From Luteimonas abyssi (GTDB lineage Bacteria; Pseudomonadota; Gammaproteobacteria; Xanthomonadales; Xanthomonadaceae), in assembly GCF_001482195.1 (NCBI RefSeq), contig NZ_KQ759763.1, forward strand, positions 2,380,367-2,444,366: a stretch of DNA of 64,000 nucleotides. The letters are read 5' to 3'. Below are positions 39,368-47,931 of the stretch, piece by piece. Every line of letters begins with the position of its first letter. The stretch's first letter is position 1. The notes under the pieces were generated by a model. That model had not been told where the DNA came from and ran no database searches. It saw only the letters and a list, made by a program, of their open reading frames with translations. Both the position numbers and the translations under genes were made by a program.

Positions 39368-41354
39368 GGCCACGACGCCCGCCGGACGCGCGCCGCTCCC
39401 CGCCACCGCACGTCTGTGGGCGCTTGCGGCGTCGTTCGCATGCCAGTTACCGCTGTTGCTGCAATTGCCGGGCCTGCAGGGGGCGGCGATCGGCGGACTC
39501 GCCGTGGCCGTGGCCGCGCTGTCGTGGCGCCGCCGCCTGCCGGCCCTGGCCCGACTGGCGCTGGCGCTGGCCGCGATCGGGCTGGTGCTGGCCGCCGGCG
39601 GCATGAGCTTCGGGCGCGACACCGGCTGCGCCCTGCTCGCCGCGATGTTGGCGATCAAGCCGGTCGAACTGTTCACATGGCGCGATGCCCGCAGCCTGCT
39701 GGGCTTCGCCTTCTTCGCACCGTTCGCGACATTCCTGCTCGACCAGGGGCCGCTGTCGCTGCTGCTCGGCCTCGCCGGCGCATTGGTTGCGCTGGCGGCA
39801 CTGTGGCGGCTGTCGGAGCTGGAGTCCGTCGTGCCCGACCCCGCCGACACGCCGCCGGCGCGCGCGCTCGGCGGGCGTCTCTGGCAGGTCGGCAAGCTCG
39901 TGCTGATCGGCCTGCCGCTCGCGCTGTCGGCATTCTGGCTGTTTCCGCGCCTGGCCTCGCCCCTGTGGGGCGTCCCCGAACGCGCCGTGGCCCGCCCGGG
40001 CCTGTCCGGCGAGATGGCCCCGGGCGAGTGGCTGGACCTGATGGCCGACGACACCCCTGCCCTGCGCGCACGCTTCGTCGACGCGACCCCGGAACGCGGC
40101 CAGATGTACTGGCGCGGCCCGGTTCTGCTGGATTTCGACGGCCGCCGCTGGACGCGCTCGGAGTCGATGGCGATCGCGCCGCCTGCGCCGACGCGCCGAG
40201 ATGGCCCGGTCTGGGAGTACGAACTGGAGCTCGAGCCCACCGAGCGCCCGTTCCTGGTCGCGCTCGACCTGCCGCTGGCCGCGCCGGCCGACGCACGCCT
40301 CACCGCCGACTACAGCCTGCTGGCGTGGAGGCCACAGACCTCGCTGCAACGCTGGCGGCTGCGCTCCGCCGCCCCCTCCACGTTCGACGCGGACCTGGAA
40401 CCCGTCGCACGGGCGCTCGCGCTGCGCCTGCCCGACGGCTTCAATCCGCGCACCCTCGCGCTGGCCCGGAGCTGGCGCGCCGAGGCCGGCGACGGCCCCG
40501 ATGCCGACGGCGTACTGATCGACCGGATGCTGACCTGGGTGCGGCGCGACTTCACCTACACCCTCGCCACGCCGCTGCCGGGCCGGCACGGCGTGGACGA
40601 GTTCCTGTTCGACCAGCAGGCGGGATTCTGCGAGCACTACAGCGCCGCCTTCGCGGTCTTCATGCGCGCGGCCGGCATCCCTGCGCGGGTGGTGACCGGC
40701 TACGCCGGCGGCTACTACAACCGCTTCGGCGATTACTGGCTGGTGCGCCGCAACGATGCCCATGCCTGGGTCGAAGTCTGGCTCGACGGGCGAGGCTGGA
40801 CACGTGTCGACCCGACCGCCGCGGTCGCGCCCGAACGCATCCTCGACACGCTGGCCGACCTGCCGGCCGGAGGCGCCAATCCGCTCCTGCCGTTTTCGCA
40901 GATGTGGGACATCGGCGACTGGATGCGTCGCGGCTGGAACGATTTCGTCCTCGGCTTCAACGCCGCCCGCCAACGGCAGTTGCTGCGACCGCTGGGCGCG
41001 GGCGACCTCGAAATGCACCAGTTGATCGTGTTGTTCGCCGCGCTCGGCGGACTGGCGCTGGCGTGGATGCTCTGGCTGGTGGCGCGCGGCGAGCGCGAGC
41101 GCGACCCGGTGCTGCGCGCCTGGCACGCGCTGGGCGCGCGTTACGCGCGCCACGATCTGGCGCCACTCCCGCACGAGCCCGCCACGACCTGGACCGCGCG
41201 CGTGCTGGCGGCGCGTCCCGGAGAGACCGCCCTGGCCATGCTCAGCGCGCGTTTCGAACGTTGGCGCTACGCTTCCATCCAGACGGATCCGGCCGCGGGA
41301 CGGCAACTGATCCGCGACCTGACCCGGCACCGCCCTGCGGAGACTTCCCGATGA
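39360..41354 (+). CDS. TgpA-like membrane transglutaminase (DUF3488/transglut core)
   Basis: A 664-residue protein with a block of N-terminal membrane helices (DUF3488, about 15-205), a periplasmic transglutaminase-like domain and a last membrane helix (about 555-575) before a DUF4129-like tail. The papain-type triad is intact: Cys in DQQAGFCEHYSAAFAVF (near 423), His in NDAHAWVEVW (near 465) and Asp in RVDPTAAV (near 480). Pseudomonas TgpA of this kind is essential for growth; its substrate is unknown. It is translationally coupled to the genes on both sides. Confidence 0.92.
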   Translation: MAEATTPAGRAPLPATARLWALAASFACQLPLLLQLPGLQGAAIGGLAVAVAALSWRRRLPALARLALALAAIGLVLAAGGMSFGRDTGCALLAAMLAIKPVELFTWRDARSLLGFAFFAPFATFLLDQGPLSLLLGLAGALVALAALWRLSELESVVPDPADTPPARALGGRLWQVGKLVLIGLPLALSAFWLFPRLASPLWGVPERAVARPGLSGEMAPGEWLDLMADDTPALRARFVDATPERGQMYWRGPVLLDFDGRRWTRSESMAIAPPAPTRRDGPVWEYELELEPTERPFLVALDLPLAAPADARLTADYSLLAWRPQTSLQRWRLRSAAPSTFDADLEPVARALALRLPDGFNPRTLALARSWRAEAGDGPDADGVLIDRMLTWVRRDFTYTLATPLPGRHGVDEFLFDQQAGFCEHYSAAFAVFMRAAGIPARVVTGYAGGYYNRFGDYWLVRRNDAHAWVEVWLDGRGWTRVDPTAAVAPERILDTLADLPAGGANPLLPFSQMWDIGDWMRRGWNDFVLGFNAARQRQLLRPLGAGDLEMHQLIVLFAALGGLALAWMLWLVARGERERDPVLRAWHALGARYARHDLAPLPHEPATTWTARVLAARPGETALAMLSARFERWRYASIQTDPAAGRQLIRDLTRHRPAETSR

Positions 41355-41860
41355 CCCCCCGGACCCTCGCTCTTCCGATCGCCCTGGCAGCGACCACGCT
41401 GCTGCTTGCCGGCTGCGTCACCGCACCCGCGCCGCTGCAGGGCGCCTATGCACCGGTGTCGCCCGATCAGGTCGGCCCCGGCGCGAATCCCCAGGTCCAG
41501 GTCCGCTGGGGCGGCCGCGTCGTGGAGGTCAACCCCGGCCCGGACCGTACCTGCTTCCAGATGCTGTCGATGCCGCTCGATACCAGCGGGCGGCCGGTCA
41601 GCGGCGGCAACCAGACCAGCGGTCGCTTTCTCGCTTGCCGCAGCGGGTTCTACGATCCCGCGTTGTTCACCAGCGACCGCGAGGTCACCTTCACCGGCCG
41701 CGTGGCCGGGCACGACCAGGTCCGCATCGGCGAGTACGACTACACGCTGCCGCGCCTGGACGCAGACGTGGTCTATCTCTGGCCCGAACGCGTCGACGTG
41801 CAGGTGATCCACCATGATCCCTACCCCTGGGGCTGGGGTCCGCGCTGGTGGTGGTACTGA
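41351..41860 (+). CDS. Slp-family outer-membrane lipoprotein
   Basis: A 169-residue lipoprotein with signal peptide and lipobox LLAGC (Cys near 22). The core matches Slp: VRWGGRVVEV, the TSGRFLACRSGFYDPALF segment, and VTFTGRVAGHDQVRIGEYDY. Slp is a starvation-induced outer-membrane lipoprotein of unclear function. The end is unusually rich in Trp, Pro and Gly (PYPWGWGPRWWWY). Its start overlaps the transglutaminase stop (ATGA), so it belongs to the MoxR operon, which is uncommon for slp. Confidence 0.85.
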   Translation: MTPRTLALPIALAATTLLLAGCVTAPAPLQGAYAPVSPDQVGPGANPQVQVRWGGRVVEVNPGPDRTCFQMLSMPLDTSGRPVSGGNQTSGRFLACRSGFYDPALFTSDREVTFTGRVAGHDQVRIGEYDYTLPRLDADVVYLWPERVDVQVIHHDPYPWGWGPRWWWY

Positions 41861-41895
41861 GCACCACGCGCGTCGCGCGACGACCGCAACCCGCA

Positions 41896-41930
41896 TTGAA
41901 AAAGGACCGCTGACAGGCGGTCCTTTTTCT
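41896..41930. terminator. Bidirectional intrinsic terminator
   Basis: AAAAAGGACCGC-loop-GCGGTCCTTTTTCTT: a GC stem flanked by A and T tracts, so it can end both the slp operon (rightward) and hinT (leftward, stop at 41957). Confidence 0.9.
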
Positions 41931-41956
41931 TCGGGCGATCACCGGGCCACAGGCGC

Positions 41957-42307
41957 TCAGGCGGCACCGAACCGTCCCAGCGGTGCACCGGCCAGCAAAT
42001 GCAGGTGCATTTGATACACCGTCTGCCCGCCGTGGTCGTTGCAGTTCATGACCACCCGGTAGCCGTCCTCGGCCAGCCCCTGCTGGCGTGCGTACTCCGC
42101 GGCGGCCAGGGCGAGCCGCCCGATGAGCTCGGCCTGCGACGGCTGGGCGGCGTCCAGGGTCGGGATCGTGTCCTTGGGAACGAACAGCACGTGCACCGGC
42201 GCCTGCGGCGCGATGTCGCGGAAGGCGATCATGTGATCGTCTTCGTAGACCACATCGGCCGGAATTTCGCGGCGAATGATCTTGTGGAACAGGGTGTCGT
42301 CGGCCAT
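41957..42307 (-). CDS. hinT: HIT-family nucleotide-binding hydrolase (HinT)
   Basis: A 116-residue histidine-triad protein, a purine nucleoside phosphoramidase in E. coli. The HIT motif is QMHLHLLAG (near 98-106), with the DDHMIAFRDIAPQAPVHVLF region near 23-42. The start ATG 42307 gives the standard MADDTLFHKIIRREIPADVV N-terminus. It is downstream of recR (61-bp gap) and ends at a bidirectional terminator. Confidence 0.95.
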   Translation of the reverse strand: MADDTLFHKIIRREIPADVVYEDDHMIAFRDIAPQAPVHVLFVPKDTIPTLDAAQPSQAELIGRLALAAAEYARQQGLAEDGYRVVMNCNDHGGQTVYQMHLHLLAGAPLGRFGAA

Positions 42308-42368
42308 GGCGTGTGCGCGCGGAGGTTCGGGGGATGGCGGCATCCTACTCCGCCGCGACCACCGCCGC

Positions 42369-42965
42369 TCAGGCGACTTCGCTGCGACTGCCGAAGGCGT
42401 GCGACAACGTGCCGCGGTCGACGTACTCCAGCTCCCCGCCCAAGGGCAGCCCGTGCGCCGGACGACTCGGCCGCACACCGTGCTGGCGCGCCAGCTGGGC
42501 CAGATAGTGCGCGGTGGCCTCGCCTTCCACGGTCGGGTTGGTGGCCAGGATCAGTTCGCGGGTCTGGCCGTCGGCCAGACGGTCGCCGAGACGATCCAGG
42601 CCCAGCTCGCGTGGGCCGATGCCGTCGAGCGGGCTCAGCCGTCCGTGCAGCACGAAATACAGCCCGCGGTAGTCGGTGGCCTGCTCGATCGCCAACCGGT
42701 CGGCCGGCGACTCCACCACGCACAGCAGTTGCGGGTCACGCGCACTGCTGGCGCAGACCGGGCAGACCGGCGTCTCGCTGAAATCCCGGCAACGCTCGCA
42801 GTTGCCGATCCGCTCCATCGCCGCCTCGAGCGCGCCCGCCAGCCGGCGCCCGCCATCGCGCTGGCGTTCCAGCAGGTGGTAGGCCATGCGTTGCGCGGAT
42901 TTCTGGCCGACGCCGGGCAACACGCGCAGGGCGTCGATCAGTTGCTCGAGCAGGGGTGCGGTCAT
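42369..42965 (-). CDS. recR: Recombination mediator RecR
   Basis: A 198-residue RecR that works with RecO and RecF in loading RecA. It has an HhH motif ([20 protein letters not shown], about 13-32), a C4 zinc finger ([16 protein letters not shown] near 56-71) and a Toprim domain ([15 protein letters not shown] near 80). The ATG at 42965 overlaps the preceding small gene by 4 bp. It lies in the dnaX-ybaB-recR operon. Confidence 0.96.
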   Translation of the reverse strand: MTAPLLEQLIDALRVLPGVGQKSAQRMAYHLLERQRDGGRRLAGALEAAMERIGNCERCRDFSETPVCPVCASSARDPQLLCVVESPADRLAIEQATDYRGLYFVLHGRLSPLDGIGPRELGLDRLGDRLADGQTRELILATNPTVEGEATAHYLAQLARQHGVRPSRPAHGLPLGGELEYVDRGTLSHAFGSRSEVA

Positions 42966-43210
42966 GCCCCGCCTCCGCCGACACGGGCCTTCAAGGCCTG
43001 CAGCCGACCGACGGCTGTCGCGACGCGTGACGCGTGGTCGAGTGGATCCGCGATGCTGCCGAGGCCGTTGCCGATCGCGTCGACTTCGTTTCGTGCCGCT
43101 TCGATGGGCCACAGTTCGCGCACCAAGGCGTCGAAGGCATCGCCGAACCCCGACGGGTCACCGCGCAGCGCATCGGTCACAGGATGATCCCCGGGGCGTC
43201 CGTTGGGCAC
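42962..43210 (-). CDS. Small unknown protein between ybaB and recR
   Basis: An 82-residue protein that I do not recognise. It looks helical, acidic and soluble ([20 protein letters not shown] near 26-45) and has no motif. It starts 9 bp after the ybaB stop, and its own stop overlaps recR by 4 bp, so it sits as a translated link in the dnaX-ybaB-recR operon, where most bacteria have no gene. This tight fit is the main evidence that it is real. Confidence 0.6.
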   Translation of the reverse strand: MPNGRPGDHPVTDALRGDPSGFGDAFDALVRELWPIEAARNEVDAIGNGLGSIADPLDHASRVATAVGRLQALKARVGGGGA

Positions 43211-43219
43211 GCTTCGGCC

Positions 43220-43540
43220 TCAGAACGGCATCTTCATGCCCGGCGGCATCTGCATGCCGGCGGTGGCCGCGCCCATCCGCGCCTGCGACTCGGTGTTGAC
43301 CTTGTTGACGGCATCGTTGATCGCCGCGGCGACGAGGTCTTCGGTCATCTCGGCATCGGACAGCACGCTCGGATCGATGCGCACCTTGCGACACTCCATG
43401 CGGCCGCTGAGGGTGACGCTGACCATGCCGCCACCGGCACTGCCGGTGACTTCGAGCGAGGCGAGCTCTTCCTGCGCACGCTGCATGTTCTCCTGCATCT
43501 TCTGCGCCTGCTGCATCAGCTGGGCAATGTTTCCACGCAT
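43220..43540 (-). CDS. ybaB: YbaB/EbfC nucleoid-associated protein
   Basis: A 106-residue dimeric DNA-binding protein of the YbaB/EbfC family. The N-terminal coiled helix ([20 protein letters not shown], 5-24) is followed by the [20 protein letters not shown] core, and the tail is rich in Met, Gly and Pro. It is 48 bp after dnaX and upstream of recR, the universal order. Confidence 0.95.
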   Translation of the reverse strand: MRGNIAQLMQQAQKMQENMQRAQEELASLEVTGSAGGGMVSVTLSGRMECRKVRIDPSVLSDAEMTEDLVAAAINDAVNKVNTESQARMGAATAGMQMPPGMKMPF

Positions 43541-43588
43541 ATCGGAATCTCCTGGCAGAGGCCGCCCGAGGGGACGGCCGTGGTTCGT

Positions 43589-45667
43589 TCAGCGGTCGTC
43601 GACCGGCCGGATGGAATCGGGCACCAGACGCGCGCCGTGCTGGGTCATCAACCGTTGCACGTCCGGATCCTCGAGAAAGGCGCGCTCGGCGTCCTGCTGG
43701 CGGGCATCTCGAGCGTGGGCATTGCGGGCGTGCAGGGTCTGCCCGCCCGCAGCGGCGCTTTCGAACCGGATCGACGGCGGCGCGCCCAGGTGCGGTGCGA
43801 GCGCATCCGCGAACTGGTTCACCAGCAACGGCGTCTTGAGGTGATCGTCGCTGGCCGGCAAGGCCAACCGCAGCACTCCGCCCTCGTAGCCGACGAACGC
43901 GGTGTGCGCAGCCAGTTCACGGACCGGACCGCGTAGGCTCAGGCGCACCACGAGGTCGGGCCACTCGTCGGCCTGCAACCGCACCTCGGGCGTTTCGGCC
44001 GCCTGCGGGATCGCGGTGCGGACATCCGCAGCCTGCATGGGCGACGCGACGGACGGCGCCGGGGTCGCCGCCACCTCAGGTGGAGCGGGCGGCAGCGGCG
44101 CCGGCATGGGTGCCGCTGCGATCGCCGGTACGCCCGCCGCGCTCGGGGCCGGCGCCGACATTTCCGCGACGGGCCGGGGCTGCGCAGGCGGCGGCGAGAC
44201 CGGCGGCGGAGGGTGCGGCGCCCGGGCCTCGTGCCCACGCGCCACGTCGTCGGACCATGGCGGGGCGTCGTGGTCCGCATCCCGATCCCGCATCGGCGTC
44301 GGTACGGCGCGGGCCTGTGCGGGGACCACCGGCGCAATCGAGCCTGCAGGCGTGGCCGGCGGCTCCCTGCGTCGCGGCGATGCCGCGGGCGGTGGCGCGG
44401 CATCCGGTGTCCGCCTCGAGGGCGCCGACAGGGCGCCATCGGCCTCCAGTGCCGCACGCGCGGCGGCGGCGGCATCCAGGCCGCGCGCCGACGGTGCGGC
44501 ACGCACGCCCCGTGCAGCGCCACTCGGCCCGGTCGGCGCACCGACGGCGGCCGGAGCGCTCGACGCCGACGCCCCGCTGGGCGCACCCTCCAGCGGCCGG
44601 AACGCGAGCATCCGCAACAGGCTCATCTCGAAACCGGTCCGCGGCGCCGGCGCCAGCGGCATCTCGCGACGACCGTCCAGCGCCATCTGGTACCACAACT
44701 GGACCACCTCGGGCCGCAACGCATCGGCGAGCGCATCGAGATCGAGCCCTTCGGGCTCGAGGGCGGCGCCGGGCACCAGTTGCCGGATCTGGACGCGGTG
44801 CAGGGCATCGGCCAGCGCGTCGAGCACCGCGCCCCAGTCGGGCGAGAATTCGGCCAGGGTCGCCACTTCCGCCAGCAGGCGCTCGCCGTCGCCGGCGGCC
44901 AGCGCGTCGAGCAGCGCACCGACCCGGGTCCGGTCCACGGTGCCCAGCATCGTGGCGACGCCCGCGTCTTCCAGTTGTCCGCCGGTGTAGGCGATGGCCT
45001 GGTCGAGCAACGACAGGCCGTCGCGCAGGCTGCCATCGGCCGCACGTGCGATCTGGCGCACCGCGCCGGGTTCGAACGCGATCGCTTCCGCCGCCAGGAT
45101 GCGGCCGATCTGACCTTCGATCTGGTCCAGGTCCAGCCGCTTGAGGTTGAACTGCAGGCAGCGCGACAGCACGGTGACCGGAAGTTTCTGGGGATCGGTC
45201 GTCGCCAGCAGGAATTTCACGTGTTCCGGCGGTTCTTCCAGCGTCTTGAGCAGCGCGTTGAAGGCCGACTTCGACAGCATGTGCACCTCGTCGATGAGGT
45301 ACACCTTCACCCGTCCACGCGACGGCATGTACTGCGCGTTGTCGATCAGCTCGCGCACATCGTCGACACCGGTGTTGCTGGCCGCGTCGATCTCGAGCAG
45401 GTCGATGAAACGCCCCGCGTCGATCGAACGGCAGGTCTCGCATTCGCCGCACGGGTCGGCGGAGGTACCCGATTCGCAATTCAGGCTCTTGGCGAAAATG
45501 CGCGCGATGGTGGTCTTGCCGACTCCGCGGGTGCCGGTGAACAGAAACGCATGATGAACGCGGCCCGACGACAACGCGTTGGTGAGCGCGCGGACCACGT
45601 GCTCCTGCCCGACCAACTCGGCGAAACGCTTGGGACGCCACTTGCGGGCGAGGACGAGGTACGACAT
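43589..45667 (-). CDS. dnaX: DNA polymerase III subunit tau/gamma
   Basis: A 692-residue clamp-loader ATPase. It has Walker A (TGTRGVGKTTIARIFAKSLN near 44-63), a zinc module (CESGTSADPCGECETC), the DEVHMLS Walker B (near 126), sensor and SRC motifs, and domain III to about 365. A long Ala/Pro-rich linker (about 375-570) follows, then a C-terminal tau domain that contacts DnaB and the polymerase. No A-rich slippery heptamer is visible on the coding strand, so gamma is probably not made by the E. coli frameshift. It leads dnaX-ybaB-recR. Confidence 0.96.
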   Translation of the reverse strand: MSYLVLARKWRPKRFAELVGQEHVVRALTNALSSGRVHHAFLFTGTRGVGKTTIARIFAKSLNCESGTSADPCGECETCRSIDAGRFIDLLEIDAASNTGVDDVRELIDNAQYMPSRGRVKVYLIDEVHMLSKSAFNALLKTLEEPPEHVKFLLATTDPQKLPVTVLSRCLQFNLKRLDLDQIEGQIGRILAAEAIAFEPGAVRQIARAADGSLRDGLSLLDQAIAYTGGQLEDAGVATMLGTVDRTRVGALLDALAAGDGERLLAEVATLAEFSPDWGAVLDALADALHRVQIRQLVPGAALEPEGLDLDALADALRPEVVQLWYQMALDGRREMPLAPAPRTGFEMSLLRMLAFRPLEGAPSGASASSAPAAVGAPTGPSGAARGVRAAPSARGLDAAAAARAALEADGALSAPSRRTPDAAPPPAASPRRREPPATPAGSIAPVVPAQARAVPTPMRDRDADHDAPPWSDDVARGHEARAPHPPPPVSPPPAQPRPVAEMSAPAPSAAGVPAIAAAPMPAPLPPAPPEVAATPAPSVASPMQAADVRTAIPQAAETPEVRLQADEWPDLVVRLSLRGPVRELAAHTAFVGYEGGVLRLALPASDDHLKTPLLVNQFADALAPHLGAPPSIRFESAAAGGQTLHARNAHARDARQQDAERAFLEDPDVQRLMTQHGARLVPDSIRPVDDR

Positions 45668-45718
45668 GGCGTCATTCTGCCATGCCCGTCCCCGGCTTCC
45701 GCGCCGGTCCGGCGTTCC

Positions 45719-45747
45719 TTGTCGGCAGCCGGTCCTGGGGCTAGAAT
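45719..45747 (+). promoter_or_regulatory. Sigma-70 promoter of tRNA-Ser(GGA)
   Basis: TTGTCG, a 17-nt spacer and TAGAAT, ending 45 bp before the tRNA. It lies in the gap divergent from dnaX. Confidence 0.7.
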
Positions 45748-45792
45748 GCTCGACCCTGCGCGCCGCCACGAACGGCAGCCGCAGGCCCGAGA

Positions 45793-45885
45793 GGAGAGGT
45801 GTCCGAGTGGTTGAAGGAGCACGCCTGGAAAGTGTGTAAGCGGCTAAACCCCGCTTCGCGGGTTCGAATCCCGCTCTCTCCGCCA
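45793..45885 (+). tRNA. tRNA-Ser(GGA)
   Basis: A 93-nt class II tRNA with acceptor stem GGAGAGG/TCTCTCC, encoded CCA end, a long variable arm and T-loop GGTTCGAATCC. The anticodon GGA is at 45827-45829 (reads UCC and UCU). It is followed after 39 bp by the SRP RNA. Confidence 0.97.
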
Positions 45886-45924
45886 ACATCCATCGCAGGC
45901 CCCGTGCCGCGATCGGTCTTCCAT

Positions 45925-46032
45925 GGTGGCCCCGTCGGCCCCTCGCGACGCTAGATCGAAAATCCCGCCAGGGCCGGAAGGCAGCAACGGTATCGGTCGA
46001 TGCGGGCGACGAGGTCAGTCGGCGGGGCCACC
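45925..46032 (+). ncRNA. ffs: 4.5S signal recognition particle RNA
   Basis: The conserved Ffh-binding hairpin is visible: CCAGGGCCGGAAGGCAGCAA near 45967-45986, with the GGAA tetraloop and the asymmetric and symmetric loops. The two ends pair as GGTGGCCCCG with CGGGGCCACC, closing a single long hairpin of about 108 nt, the usual small bacterial SRP RNA. A CTTTT run right after the closing stem can act as the terminator. The RNA targets ribosomes making membrane and secreted proteins together with Ffh. A location beside dnaX is common in gammaproteobacteria. Ends are estimated from pairing, to within a few bases. Confidence 0.92.
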
Positions 46033-46157
46033 GCCTTTTCCGGCACCGGTGCCGCGCAGCGCAGGCGCCGCGCGCACCGCCTCGCCAGGCTGGACGAAGC
46101 TGCCGTTCGCCCGCACCTGGGCGCGGCGAACGACAATGGCCGGTGCCACGAACCGGG

Positions 46158-47240
46158 TCAGTCTTGCCGGTCGTCGGGCGCAGGCACGATCGCCAGCGCA
46201 TCGGGCTCGTCACCGGTCGGCCAGCGCTCGACCACGGTCCAGTCGCGGGTCGAGACCACGGCGATCTCGTTGCCGCCGCTGACCGCCACGTAGACCCGCG
46301 GCCGGCGCGGATCGGCGACCACGCCGATCGGCAGCGCCGCCTGACCGAGCAGGGTGTCGCGGTAGTCGCGCCCGGCCTCGGCCAGCGGCACGCTCGCCAC
46401 CAGGGCATGCGATGCCGCATCGAACACCGCCAGCGTGGCGGCGCGCGCATTGGTCACCAGCGCGTGGCGCCCGTCCGGGGTGAACACGACCCGGATCGGG
46501 AAGCCGGGACTGTCGAGCGTGGCCACGATGTCCAGCGTCTCCGGGTCGTGCAGGGTGACCGTATCGTCGGCGCGATTGGTCACCCACACGCGGCCGTCCG
46601 GGCCCACCTCGATCCCCTCGGCACCCCCACCGGCGGGTCGCTCCAGCACGGTGCCGCCCACCAGGTCCACCCGCACCACGCTGCCGGCGCGGATCTTGCT
46701 GACATAGGCCGTCGCACCGTCGGCGGACAAGGCCACCATGTGGCCGACGCCATCGCCCACGTCGAAGGTGCGCTCCACACCTGCCGCCGGGTCGACGAGC
46801 ACCAGCGTTCCCGTGGCCTCGGTGGTGACCAGCATCCGCTTGCCGTCCGGCAACCAGCGCACGCCATGCGGCCGCCCATGCGGCGAGAGGTCGAGGCTGC
46901 GCACGGCACCGCGTTCTTCGATCGCCCCGCCCAGGCCCATGATGCCCAGGCTGCGCCCCGCCTGATCGTGGCCGTATTCGGTCACCACCGCTGTCCGCCC
47001 GTCGGGCGATACGGCGATCTCGTGCGGGGCGGCACCGGTGACGATTTCCGCGCGACGCGTGCCGTCTTCGAGCGAGAGGCGCCACACCGTGTCCGCCGCC
47101 TTGTTGCCGACCAGCAGGTCGCCGGCCATCGCCGGCACGGCGAACAGCGCCGCGGCCAGCAGCATCGCCATCGGACCGGGAGACAAGATGGCGCGCATCA
47201 CCCCGTTCTTGATGTGCATCGCGTGCGTGTTCGGCGTCAT
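46158..47240 (-). CDS. Exported YVTN-type beta-propeller protein
   Basis: A 360-residue secreted protein. After a short lead, a signal peptide is seen (AMLLAAALFAVPAMA, cleavage near 39), then about seven repeats of the form DGR-x-V-x-V-T/S-N (GRTAVVTEYGHD; GKRMLVTTEATGTLVLVD; GRVWVTNRADDTVTLHD; GRHALVTNARAATLAVFD), a YVTN/NHL propeller. Such proteins serve as scaffolds or are associated with quinoprotein electron transfer; no catalytic residues are evident. The start at 47240 overlaps the moaE stop (ATGA); the ATG at 47198 is an alternative. It is last in the moa-run, so it may be involved with a molybdoenzyme. Confidence 0.8.
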   Translation of the reverse strand: MTPNTHAMHIKNGVMRAILSPGPMAMLLAAALFAVPAMAGDLLVGNKAADTVWRLSLEDGTRRAEIVTGAAPHEIAVSPDGRTAVVTEYGHDQAGRSLGIMGLGGAIEERGAVRSLDLSPHGRPHGVRWLPDGKRMLVTTEATGTLVLVDPAAGVERTFDVGDGVGHMVALSADGATAYVSKIRAGSVVRVDLVGGTVLERPAGGGAEGIEVGPDGRVWVTNRADDTVTLHDPETLDIVATLDSPGFPIRVVFTPDGRHALVTNARAATLAVFDAASHALVASVPLAEAGRDYRDTLLGQAALPIGVVADPRRPRVYVAVSGGNEIAVVSTRDWTVVERWPTGDEPDALAIVPAPDDRQD

Positions 47241-47686
47241 GGCCGACCCTCGCCCGTGCCCTCGTCCGGATGCAGCCAGCCCGCGTCGCCGTCGGCATAG
47301 CGCTCGTGCTTCCAGATCGGCACGTCCTGCTTGATCGCATCGATGATCGCCCGGCACGCGTCGAACGCGGCGCCGCGGTGCGATGCGGACACCCCGACCC
47401 AGACCGCCAGATCGCCGATCGCCAGATCGCCGACGCGGTGGACGCACACGGCGGCGTGCAGACCATGTTCGGCGCGCAGGCGCCCGACGATGCGCGCGCC
47501 TTCGGCCTCGGCCAGCGCGGCGTAGGCTTCGTAACGCAGCCCGTGCACGCCGCGTCCCTGATGGTGGTCGCGCACCCAGCCTTCGAAGACCGCGCAGGCG
47601 CCGGCGGCCGGATGGCGCAGACCGGCGTGCAGGGCTGCCGTGTCGATCGGAGTGTCGGCAAGACGGAACGCGAACTCGTCGGACAT
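47237..47686 (-). CDS. moaE: Molybdopterin synthase catalytic subunit
   Basis: A 149-residue MoaE, which with MoaD puts two sulfurs on precursor Z to make molybdopterin. The conserved segments AVFEGWVRDHHQGRGVHGLR (near 34-53), LRYEAYAALAE, CVHRVGDLAIGD and the IPIWKHE-like catalytic lysine region (VPIWKHERYADGDAGW near 122-137) are all present. The ATG at 47686 lies just 3 bp from the moaD stop. Confidence 0.95.
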   Translation of the reverse strand: MSDEFAFRLADTPIDTAALHAGLRHPAAGACAVFEGWVRDHHQGRGVHGLRYEAYAALAEAEGARIVGRLRAEHGLHAAVCVHRVGDLAIGDLAVWVGVSASHRGAAFDACRAIIDAIKQDVPIWKHERYADGDAGWLHPDEGTGEGRP

Positions 47687-47688
47687 GC

Positions 47689-47931
47689 TCAACCTCCGCT
47701 CACGGGGGGAATGAAGGCGATCTCGGTCTCCGCGCGGGGCGGGTCGCCCCAGGTCGCGAACGCGCCGTCCACCGCGACCCGCAGGCGCTCGCGCGGCAGT
47801 ACGAACCCATGACGGGCGCGCAGATCTTCGTAGAGGGCAGCCAGGTTTTCGGCATCGGTATCCACCGCTTCCTGCGCGATTCCGGCGGCATCGCGCAGGC
47901 TGGCGAAGTACAGCACCTGCACCCGGGTCAT
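47689..47931 (-). CDS. moaD: Molybdopterin synthase sulfur carrier subunit
   Basis: An 80-residue ubiquitin-fold protein ending in the required Gly-Gly (FIPPVSGG), which is adenylated and thiocarboxylated by MoeB-type enzymes and donates sulfur in the MoaE complex. The start [14 protein letters not shown] is typical. Its ATG overlaps the moaC stop by 4 bp. Confidence 0.94.
   Translation of the reverse strand: MTRVQVLYFASLRDAAGIAQEAVDTDAENLAALYEDLRARHGFVLPRERLRVAVDGAFATWGDPPRAETEIAFIPPVSGG

Noticed and set aside
46041..46054. Palindrome CGGCACCGGTGCCG after the SRP RNA as a terminator
   Set aside because: It has no T tract; the T run directly after the SRP RNA closing stem is the better termination signal.
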